A stretch of 6,616 nucleotides of DNA, taken from an uncultured Campylobacter sp. (GTDB lineage Bacteria; Campylobacterota; Campylobacteria; Campylobacterales; Campylobacteraceae). The translations under genes and the position numbers were made by a program. This document shows, one piece after another, positions 1 through 4,886 of this stretch (positions within the stretch are counted from its first letter, which is position 1; each line of letters starts with the position of its first letter). A model generated the notes under the pieces. The model had not been told where the DNA came from, did no database searches, and was given only the letters and a program-made list of their open reading frames with translations. The DNA lies in the NCBI RefSeq assembly GCF_938045595.1, contig NZ_CALIBB010000083.1, positions 1-6,616 of the forward strand. The letters run 5' to 3'.

Positions 1-541
1 CAACAGTGGTTTTTCCTGTTTGGCGGTCGCCGATGATGAGCTCGCGCTGTCCGCGGCCGATCGGCACTAGCGCGTCAATCGCCTTAAGGCCGGTCTGAAG
101 CGGCTCATGGACGGATTTGCGAGCCATGATGCCTTTGGCCTTTTCCTCGACGAATCTAGTATCGCTGGTCTCTATCGCGCCTTTGCCGTCGATCGGCTCG
201 CCTAGAGCGTTTACCACGCGTCCAATCATAGCATCGCCCACCGGCACGCGAAGCAGCTTGCCCAGTCTTTTTACGCTGCTTCCCTCGTTAATACCACTAG
301 TATCGCCTAAAATAACGATGCCGACACTGCTCTCCTCTAAATTTAACGCGATACCACGAGCTCCGTTTTCGAATTCGACCATCTCGTTAGCCATTACGTT
401 TTTTAAGCCGTAAACATTAGCAACGCCGTCTGCGACCGAAACGACCTTACCGGTTTCTTCGATATCAACGCTAAGATCGAAATTTTCGATTCGCTCTTTG
501 ATTATGCTGCTAATTTCGTCTGCCTTAATTTTCGCACCCAC
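1..541 (-). CDS. atpA: F-type ATP synthase subunit alpha, N-terminal part (runs off the window)
   Basis: This is the start of the alpha subunit of the F1 head, the non-catalytic nucleotide-binding partner of beta in the cytoplasmic alpha3beta3 ring. I translated 180 uninterrupted codons; the rest of the roughly 500-residue protein lies beyond position 1. The start is GTG at 541-539, giving MGAKIKADEISSIIKERI, which matches the epsilonproteobacterial AtpA N-terminus. An AGGAG ribosome binding site sits 6 nt upstream. The beta-barrel domain (about residues 25-95) contains VADGVANVYGL and the ESSVGIVILG stretch. The conserved PVGDAMIGRVVNALGEPIDG follows, then GLKAIDALVPIGRGQRELIIG. The Walker A P-loop GDRQTGKT is at residues 171-178. 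The gene begins 11 nt after the atpH stop, so it is part of the atp operon. Identity is secure. Confidence 0.98.
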   Translation of the reverse strand, partial: MGAKIKADEISSIIKERIENFDLSVDIEETGKVVSVADGVANVYGLKNVMANEMVEFENGARGIALNLEESSVGIVILGDTSGINEGSSVKRLGKLLRVPVGDAMIGRVVNALGEPIDGKGAIETSDTRFVEEKAKGIMARKSVHEPLQTGLKAIDALVPIGRGQRELIIGDRQTGKTTV

Positions 542-547
542 GCTTTA

Positions 548-552
548 CTCCT
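548..552 (-). promoter_or_regulatory. Ribosome binding site of atpA
   Basis: On the minus strand AGGAG is followed by TAAAGC and then GTG. The strong Shine-Dalgarno match with a 6-nt spacer decides the GTG start of atpA, since no ATG is available at the conserved N-terminus. It lies in the 11-nt gap after the atpH stop (TAA, 555-553). Confidence 0.8.
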
Positions 553-1086
553 TTAAATTGCTTTTAAAATATATTCGCTCATTTTTTGTTTCAATCTATC
601 AACTGAAAAACTAATCTCAAATCCAAGATCCTCGACTTCGATCTTAATGCCTTCAAGCTCGCTTTTAACGGGTTGCAGAGTAATATCTGCATTAAATTTC
701 TTTGAAATTTTAGCCTCTAGCTCTTTTATTTTTGCGGCGTCTATTTCGGTAGCGGAATAAATTTTACCCAAATATTTATTATCCAGCGCCGCAATATTCT
801 TGCGCAGTTCCTCGACTATCTGCGGGATCAGCGCAATACGCCTATTCTTAGCTAGAAGTTTAATAAAATTTACTATTTTTTCGCTTGGATTTTTTATAAA
901 CGACGCAATAAGTTCCACTTTGGATTCCTCTTTTAGCGTCGGAGATTTTACAATATCTTGGAATTTTGGAATTCTAAATGCGCTCGCGACGCTCTCGAGC
1001 GTCTGCAAAACAGAGCCTAGTTCATCTTTTTTATAGCTCAGTATCAGGGCGTTTACATATCTTTTTGAGGTGTTATTTATCATCAT
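553..1086 (-). CDS. atpH: F-type ATP synthase subunit delta
   Basis: This is the delta subunit (OSCP homologue), which sits on top of the F1 head and ties it to the b/b' peripheral stalk. The 177-residue length is normal for the family. The N-terminal helical domain has the family pattern SKRYVNALI (residues 7-15), and the middle has FIKLLAKNRRIALIPQIVEEL (residues 74-94), the most conserved delta segment. The C-terminal domain ends with the expected GFEISFSVDRLKQKM pattern (about 154-168). The first ATG (1086-1084) overlaps the atpF stop as ATGA. A second ATG follows at once (1083-1081) and is 7 nt from the AAGG ribosome binding site, against 4 nt for the first, so the true start could be one codon later. 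It lies between atpF and atpA in the operon, and its stop is TAA. Confidence 0.96.
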   Translation of the reverse strand: MMINNTSKRYVNALILSYKKDELGSVLQTLESVASAFRIPKFQDIVKSPTLKEESKVELIASFIKNPSEKIVNFIKLLAKNRRIALIPQIVEELRKNIAALDNKYLGKIYSATEIDAAKIKELEAKISKKFNADITLQPVKSELEGIKIEVEDLGFEISFSVDRLKQKMSEYILKAI

Positions 1087-1598
1087 CCGACCTTTTTCTC
1101 TACGATTTTAACCAGTTTGTCTTGACCGAATTTAATATCATCCGATACAAAAATATCATCCAGTATCTCGCTTACGACCTCTTTTTTGATCTTACGCGCC
1201 TCAAAGCTCTTCTGCTCGTCGAAAGATTTTTGCAAATTCGCAATCTCTTGCTCGGTCGCATTTTTTATCTTTTCGGCGGCGAATACAATCTCTTTTTTAG
1301 CGGTTTCGATTAAAGCTGCGCCCTGAACCTTAGCATCTTGCAGATCTTTTTTAGCTTGTTCCTTGCGAGCTGCAGACTCTTTTAAAATTTTTTGATTAGC
1401 CTCAAGTCTAGATGCGATGCCGTTGATTCTACCTTGATATGCTGCTTTTGCGGGACCTTTTAAAAGATAAAACAAAATTCCGAAAAACAAAATGAAATTT
1501 ATGCTTCGCCACAGCACGTCGTAGTCTTTGACCCCATCGTGCCCACCGCTTGCTAAAACAAGCGCCGGAACGATAAATAAAAATAGATATTTTTTCAT
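1083..1598 (-). CDS. atpF: F-type ATP synthase subunit b
   Basis: This is one of two different b-type subunits that form the peripheral stalk from the membrane to F1. The protein has 171 residues. Residues 1-17 are a short basic start followed by a hydrophobic run ending LASGG, which looks like a signal peptide or extra membrane segment. After a polar stretch, a second hydrophobic segment at about 33-46 (INFILFFGILFYLL) is the usual b-subunit anchor. It is followed by KGPAKAAYQGRINGIASRLE and a long charged Ala/Lys/Glu-rich helix (about 55-150) typical of the dimerising stalk. The start ATG is preceded by GAGG with 8 nt spacing, and the GAGG overlaps the TGA stop of atpF'. The stop overlaps the atpH start by 4 nt (ATGA), suggesting coupled translation. 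The a and c subunit genes are not in this stretch. Confidence 0.95.
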   Translation of the reverse strand: MKKYLFLFIVPALVLASGGHDGVKDYDVLWRSINFILFFGILFYLLKGPAKAAYQGRINGIASRLEANQKILKESAARKEQAKKDLQDAKVQGAALIETAKKEIVFAAEKIKNATEQEIANLQKSFDEQKSFEARKIKKEVVSEILDDIFVSDDIKFGQDKLVKIVEKKVG

Positions 1599-1608
1599 AC
1601 TAAAAACC

Positions 1609-2031
1609 TCATACTTTAGCCACGGCAGTGCTTAGAGCATTTTTAAATTCCGGAATTTTGGCTTGCAAATCATTTTTTAGGTTGCGCTTTTGCTCATCCA
1701 AACCGCCTAAGAATTGATCAAAATCCTCCTCCATCGCGGCTTTTTTCTCGGCTATTTCTCTGGCGGCAGCCTGCTTCGCACTATCCATCGCCTCTTGCTT
1801 TATTTTAACAGCTTGCAACTTCGCAGCATCCATGATCCTTACGATCTCTGCTTTATCGGCATCTGCATCCTGTGCGTTTTTCATCGCATTTGCCTCATCT
1901 TCTTTAATAATAGCTTCTCGCTTTTCCATATGCAAAAGTAGCGGTCTATAAAGCTTGGTATTTAAGAAGTAAATCAAAGCTAAAAATACGACGATGGTCG
2001 TTATCATGGCGGTCAAACTTACGTCTAGCAT
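1609..2031 (-). CDS. atpF': F-type ATP synthase subunit b'
   Basis: This is the second, diverged b-type stalk subunit; Campylobacterota use b and b' in place of two identical b chains. It has 140 residues, with a single N-terminal membrane helix at about residues 8-23 (MITTIVVFLALIYFLN). The b' family signature LNTKLYRPLL follows, then a continuous charged helix to the C-terminus rich in Ala, Lys, Glu and Asp. Unlike atpF it has no signal-like first segment. It is the first gene of the atp operon here, 74 nt downstream of parB. The ATG has the best ribosome binding site in the window, AGGAGGT at 2041-2035, although only 3 nt separate it from the start. atpF follows after 10 nt. Function is assigned from family features and position. 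Confidence 0.95.
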   Translation of the reverse strand: MLDVSLTAMITTIVVFLALIYFLNTKLYRPLLLHMEKREAIIKEDEANAMKNAQDADADKAEIVRIMDAAKLQAVKIKQEAMDSAKQAAAREIAEKKAAMEEDFDQFLGGLDEQKRNLKNDLQAKIPEFKNALSTAVAKV

Positions 2032-2063
2032 CGCACCTCCTCTAGGTTAGTTTTAAACAAAAT

Positions 2064-2096
2064 GTGTATTTTACAATATGAAAAATTAAAATACAC
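2064..2096. repeat. Perfect 10-bp inverted repeat in the parB-atpF' gap
   Basis: The arm GTGTATTTTA at 2064-2073 and its exact reverse complement TAAAATACAC at 2087-2096 flank a 13-bp spacer. Neither the flanks nor the spacer edges extend the pairing. As RNA the stem would have only two G-C pairs and is followed by no pure U tract, so it is a poor intrinsic terminator. As DNA the 33-bp dyad is about the size of an operator bound by a dimeric or tetrameric regulator, and it covers the likely promoter of the atp operon. The regulator is unknown. Confidence 0.6.
2068..2096 (-). promoter_or_regulatory. Candidate sigma-70-type promoter for the atp operon
   Basis: On the minus strand a -10-like hexamer TAAAAT lies at 2073-2068, with T-rich runs (TTTTAATTTTT, about 2091-2081) just upstream. 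This resembles Campylobacter promoters, which have a -10 box and periodic AT tracts but little -35 consensus. Transcription would begin near 2061, leaving a leader of about 30 nt before atpF'. A second possible -10, TATAGT, sits at 2100-2095. The TAAAAT box is the start of one arm of the inverted repeat. The other arm begins where a -35 element with a 17-bp spacer would be. Proposed from position and composition only. Confidence 0.35.
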
Positions 2097-2105
2097 TATA
2101 AAAAA

Positions 2106-2969
2106 TCATCCGATTTTCTTTAAAAACTCGGAAATTTGTAAAATTTCGCTAAATTCGATCGAAATTTTACGCTCTTTGATACTTATTTTACCAAATTGAT
2201 CAAGCTTGGCCTTTAGCTTTAAAAGCTCAGGCTTGAAGCTTTGAAATTCCACGCCAAACTTTTTCTCTTTCGGAACGGTTTTATCTTTGAGCTTTTTTAC
2301 TAAATTTTCGGTATCTCTTACGCTTAGACGCTGTCCTAAAATGGTATTTAGAGCTAAAATTTGATCCTCTTTTTCAAGTCCAACCATTATCTTGGCGTGC
2401 CCTTGCGAAATTTTATCTGCGCTTATGGCGTCTTGCACTTCGGAGCATAAATTTAAAAGCCTTAACGTGTTTGTAATCTGTGTGCGGGACTTTTTGATGA
2501 TGTCGGCTAACTCCTCTTGCGTAATCCTGTATTCGCCGATGAGCTCCTTATAGGACTTAGCAAGCTCGATAGGATTTAGATCCTCGCGCTGGATATTTTC
2601 GATGAGGGCAAGCTCTCTTAAATTTTGAGATTTTATGTCCGCGACTACGGCTTTGATTTTACTCTCGCCCAAAAGCTTCGTCGCTCTTAGACGCCGCTCG
2701 CCGGCGATAAGGACGTAAGAATCATCTTTTTGAATAACAATGATAGGCTGAATAAGCCCGTGGCGGGCGATGCTTTCGCTCAGCTGCCTAAGTGCCTCCT
2801 CATCGAAGCTCTGCCGCGGTTGATATGGATTTGGCTCGATTTTATCGACATCGATTTCGATAACTAAACTATCTGCATTTCCGCTTTCTAGCTCCCTGTT
2901 ATAGGAGCTTTCTACGTCGTCTAAAATCGCACCGAGCCCACGCCCGAGCGCTCTTTTTACCTTGCCCAT
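2106..2969 (-). CDS. parB: Chromosome partitioning protein ParB (Spo0J type)
   Basis: This is the centromere-binding protein that loads on parS sites near the origin, spreads as a CTP-dependent clamp and works with ParA in segregation. The 287 residues begin with the basic KRALGRGLGAIL (residues 5-16), the segment known in the family to stimulate ParA ATPase. The ParB/Srx-like N-domain follows (about 36-110), with KIEPNPYQPRQ at 43-53, GLIQPIIV at 71-78 and the CTP-binding box GERRLRA at 90-96. ENIQREDLNP at 124-133 is also conserved. A helix-turn-helix at about 150-174 (ITQEELADII through NTLRLLNL) binds parS, and the C-terminal region should be the dimerisation domain. The ATG has GGAG 5 nt upstream and lies inside the end of parA (13-nt overlap), so the pair is probably translationally coupled. 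No parS site was seen nearby. Confidence 0.97.
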   Translation of the reverse strand: MGKVKRALGRGLGAILDDVESSYNRELESGNADSLVIEIDVDKIEPNPYQPRQSFDEEALRQLSESIARHGLIQPIIVIQKDDSYVLIAGERRLRATKLLGESKIKAVVADIKSQNLRELALIENIQREDLNPIELAKSYKELIGEYRITQEELADIIKKSRTQITNTLRLLNLCSEVQDAISADKISQGHAKIMVGLEKEDQILALNTILGQRLSVRDTENLVKKLKDKTVPKEKKFGVEFQSFKPELLKLKAKLDQFGKISIKERKISIEFSEILQISEFLKKIG

Positions 2970-3748
2970 TTTTGCTCCATTATGGATTTAGCGAGGTCTT
3001 GATAAGCGATGGAGCCAGCAGATTTTATATCGTATAAAACCACCGGCTTGCCAAAACTTGGGCTTTCAGCTAGCTTAATATTGCGCGGGATGATGACTAG
3101 ATCATCACTCTTGCCGATACGAAAGAGCTTATCATCAAAATACTCGCGTAAATTCGCGACCGTTTCTTTGGCTAGATTGTTTTGCAAACTATACATCGTA
3201 GGTAAAAATCCGCGAATTTTTAAATTTTTATTGAGCGTTTGCTTGACGACTTTTACGGTATTTAGGATCAGCGCGACACCTTCAAGTGCATAGAATTCGC
3301 ACTGAATCGGGATGATGACGCTATCGCTTGCGACCAAGGCATTTACCGTAATGCTACCGAGCGTCGGCGGCGAATCGATGATTATGAAATCATATCTATC
3401 CTTAACCTCGGAAATTTTATTTTTTAGCATTAGTTTGAAGTCTTTCTCTTCGCTTACTTCGCGCTCGATACCTACAAGTCCGATGTTTGACGGCACCAGA
3501 TCCATAAACTCAAGTTCGGTCTTTTGGATCACTTCGGACATGCTCTTACGCCCCGTTAGGACGTGATAAATGTTAAATTCAAAGTCGCTGCGGTTAAAGC
3601 CAAGTCCGGTCGTAGCGTTCGCCTGAGGGTCTACATCGATCAGTAGAACCCGCTTTTTCTTTATCGCTAGCGACGCAGCGAGATTAACCGCTGTGGTCGT
3701 CTTTCCGACGCCGCCTTTTTGATTGGCAATCGTAATTACTTCACTCAT
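2957..3748 (-). CDS. parA: Chromosome partitioning ATPase ParA (Soj type)
   Basis: This MinD/ParA-family ATPase binds DNA non-specifically in its ATP form and, with ParB-parS, moves the replicated origin regions apart. From the chosen ATG it has 263 residues, starting MSEVITIANQKGG as usual for the family. The deviant Walker A is KGGVGKTT at 11-18, Walker A' is LLIDVDPQAN at 35-44 (D38, D40), and Walker B is about 121-125 in DFIIIDSPP. There is no N-terminal helix-turn-helix, which marks the chromosomal Soj type rather than long plasmid ParA. The frame is open further upstream to 3799, but those 17 codons lie within birA and fit no family feature. The ATG at 3748 overlaps the birA TGA as ATGA. 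Its own ribosome binding site is weak (AAGGG, about 13 nt away), which favours coupling to birA. Confidence 0.97.
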   Translation of the reverse strand: MSEVITIANQKGGVGKTTTAVNLAASLAIKKKRVLLIDVDPQANATTGLGFNRSDFEFNIYHVLTGRKSMSEVIQKTELEFMDLVPSNIGLVGIEREVSEEKDFKLMLKNKISEVKDRYDFIIIDSPPTLGSITVNALVASDSVIIPIQCEFYALEGVALILNTVKVVKQTLNKNLKIRGFLPTMYSLQNNLAKETVANLREYFDDKLFRIGKSDDLVIIPRNIKLAESPSFGKPVVLYDIKSAGSIAYQDLAKSIMEQKWAR

Positions 3749-4380
3749 CTTAAAGCATAAACCCTTTCTTCGTTTATTATGATCGATCCGTCTTCGCAAA
3801 GTTTAGCCTGCGCAAGCGAAATTTTTTCGCCGTTTAAATGGACGCTAAATTTTTGCGATTTTTGGAATTGTAACGAAAAATTTCTAAAAATTTGCTTCCA
3901 CGGGATTTTATTTTCATATAGCGCAAAAAAGCCCTCTATAGCGTCTTTTGCGCTGATTTTTATATCTAAAATTCCCGCATATTCGGGCGCGCCGAGTAGG
4001 TTCATGCCGATGCCGCAGACGAGGGTATTTTTGATCTTATTTGTCATCGCTCCGCCGATTTTACGCTCGCCCAGATAAAAATCGTTGGGCCATTTTAGCC
4101 AAAGCTGCGAACCAAGCGATGCTAGAAGCTCCTGCATAATCATCGCAAAATATATGCTTGCCGACTGAGGCGGCACATCTGCGGGCAGATCGCTCTGCGC
4201 GACACAGAACGAAAATGCGAGATTGCCGCTCGCGCCCTCCCAATCATTGCCGCGCGAGCCGATACCGGCGCTTTGGCGATTTGCGGCGATCGCAAAAGGC
4301 GGCGTTATCCTGCATTCGCGCACGGCGTTCACCAAAAACTCCTGCGTGGAGGGCATTTGCTCTACAAATTCTACTTGCAA
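3745..4380 (-). CDS. birA: Biotin--[acetyl-CoA carboxylase] ligase, monofunctional
   Basis: This enzyme joins biotin to the carrier lysine of biotin-dependent carboxylases through biotinyl-5'-AMP in the cytoplasm. With 211 residues it has only the catalytic and C-terminal domains; the N-terminal repressor helix-turn-helix of E. coli BirA is absent, so it is a class I enzyme and not a bio operon repressor. Landmarks are MPSTQEFL (9-16), the biotinyl-AMP loop QSAGIGSRGNDW (36-47), SGNLAFSF (51-58), KWPND (96-100), the catalytic-lysine motif RKIGG (K107) and GIGMN (123-127). Compared with GRGRRG of E. coli the loop has Ile and Ser at the Arg116 and Arg118 positions. The start is TTG at 4380-4378, chosen because AAGGAG lies 6 nt upstream and the first ATG, at residue 9, would cut into the conserved STQ region. 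The stop overlaps parA (ATGA). Confidence 0.93.
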   Translation of the reverse strand: MQVEFVEQMPSTQEFLVNAVRECRITPPFAIAANRQSAGIGSRGNDWEGASGNLAFSFCVAQSDLPADVPPQSASIYFAMIMQELLASLGSQLWLKWPNDFYLGERKIGGAMTNKIKNTLVCGIGMNLLGAPEYAGILDIKISAKDAIEGFFALYENKIPWKQIFRNFSLQFQKSQKFSVHLNGEKISLAQAKLCEDGSIIINEERVYALR

Positions 4381-4886
4381 AACCCGCTCCTTGCGTAAGA
4401 CGAAGGGCTCGCCTTGAAATATTGCAAGCGTTTAAATTCCGCGTAGCGATAGAGTTTTGAGACAAGATAAAATTTAGCACCATTAAATTTTACGATCTTG
4501 CTAAATTTTTCGGCAACGCAGATTTTCCCAGCGGCATTTCGATAAAATTTTAAAGCCCTGTCTCGCAAAAATTCTGCGGCACGATCATAGAATTTTAAAT
4601 GGTGCGTGTTCGGTGTAGCGCCGTAAAGTCCGAAACCGCCAAAGCGAAATTTAAAGCTCCTGCGAGCGTAAAATTTTAGAGCATAGAAGTAAAATTTTAA
4701 AATTTTATAAAGCCTTGGTTTTGGAGCTTCGCTTCGAAATTCCGCACGGCAAAATTTTACTTCACGATCGCAGCGATACCTGGGGCAAAATTCCGTCGTA
4801 ACGCCAAAAGTGCGGCGCAAATAAAATTTCCGCGTAGCATCATAAGCGCGGCGCAAAACGCGAGCCTTCAAAACCCAACCTAGCAT
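4371..4886 (-). CDS. Unrecognised basic, Lys-Phe-Tyr-rich ORF between fmt and birA
   Basis: I do not recognise this 171-codon frame and assign no function. The translation is odd: about 22 Arg and 19 Lys against 11 acidic residues, roughly 22 Phe and many Tyr, with LKFY, AKFY and AEF words recurring (ten KF and four EF pairs). There is no signal peptide, membrane helix or known motif. It fits its place closely: its ATG overlaps the fmt stop by 7 nt (ATGCTAG), and its TAG ends 10 nt inside birA. In favour of coding, almost every AAATTT word lies in the same phase and the frame stays open across the whole gap. Against it, there is no Shine-Dalgarno sequence before the ATG, the composition is unlike a normal soluble protein, and in C. 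jejuni and H. pylori, from memory, birA follows fmt directly. It may be a lineage-specific protein or a repeat-rich spacer that happens to be open. Confidence 0.4.
   Translation of the reverse strand: MLGWVLKARVLRRAYDATRKFYLRRTFGVTTEFCPRYRCDREVKFCRAEFRSEAPKPRLYKILKFYFYALKFYARRSFKFRFGGFGLYGATPNTHHLKFYDRAAEFLRDRALKFYRNAAGKICVAEKFSKIVKFNGAKFYLVSKLYRYAEFKRLQYFKASPSSYARSGFCK
4387..4392 (-). promoter_or_regulatory. Ribosome binding site deciding the TTG start of birA
   Basis: The minus strand reads AAGGAG, then CGGGTT, then TTG. The near-perfect anti-Shine-Dalgarno match with 6-nt spacing is the main evidence that birA begins at this rare codon. The site lies inside the last codons of the 4371-4886 frame, so ribosomes translating that frame would pass over it. 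Confidence 0.75.
4468..4829. repeat. Cluster of AAATTT palindromes in 3-nt register
   Basis: Exact AAATTT words begin at 4470, 4485, 4503, 4545, 4647, 4671, 4692, 4700, 4752 and 4824. One-base variants align at 4590 (GAATTT) and 4788 (AAATTC). All except 4700 are a multiple of 3 apart, although the distances vary from 15 to 60. Most sit in the longer palindrome TAAAATTTTA, and two copies overlap at 4690-4707. A second recurring word, AAATTCCGC or a close variant, occurs near 4434, 4569, 4737, 4788 and 4825. The same palindrome is frequent elsewhere in the window, but in fmt it falls in all three phases. This occupies most of the 499-nt stretch between the fmt stop and the birA start; apart from the open frame above I see no RNA gene or terminator in it. 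Confidence 0.75.

Noticed and set aside
117..413. Plus-strand open frame of 98 codons
   Set aside because: It is antisense to atpA, whose translation is continuous and conserved across the same bases. The plus-strand product is a low-complexity Ser/Thr/Pro/Leu-rich shadow with no ribosome binding site seen.
978..1313. Plus-strand open frame of 111 codons across the atpF-atpH junction
   Set aside because: It lies antisense to two firmly identified ATP synthase genes and its hydrophobic, Phe/Leu-rich product is typical of a shadow frame.
2064..2096. Intrinsic terminator after parB
   Set aside because: The stem would be eight A-U and two G-C pairs with a 13-nt loop, and the sequence after it (ATTTTGTTTAAAAC) is not a clean U tract. 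An operator or a chance AT-rich dyad is more likely.
3749..3799. Longer parA with 17 extra N-terminal residues
   Set aside because: The extension (MRRRIDHNKRR and so on) lies inside birA, matches nothing in ParA, and the ATG overlapping the birA stop gives the normal family N-terminus.
4244..4483. Minus-strand open frame of 79 codons over the start of birA, and plus-strand frames at 4158-4460
   Set aside because: They overlap birA out of frame or antisense and have no family features; GC-rich DNA with few stops explains them.
4654..4729. Inverted pair AAGCTCC (4654-4660) and GGAGCTT (4723-4729) in the fmt-birA gap
   Set aside because: Only 7 bp with a 62-nt loop and no extension; expected by chance in this length.
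4468..4829. CRISPR-like or tandem repeat array
   Set aside because: The AAATTT words are short and irregularly spaced (15 to 60 nt), with no conserved repeat of CRISPR length and no regular spacers.
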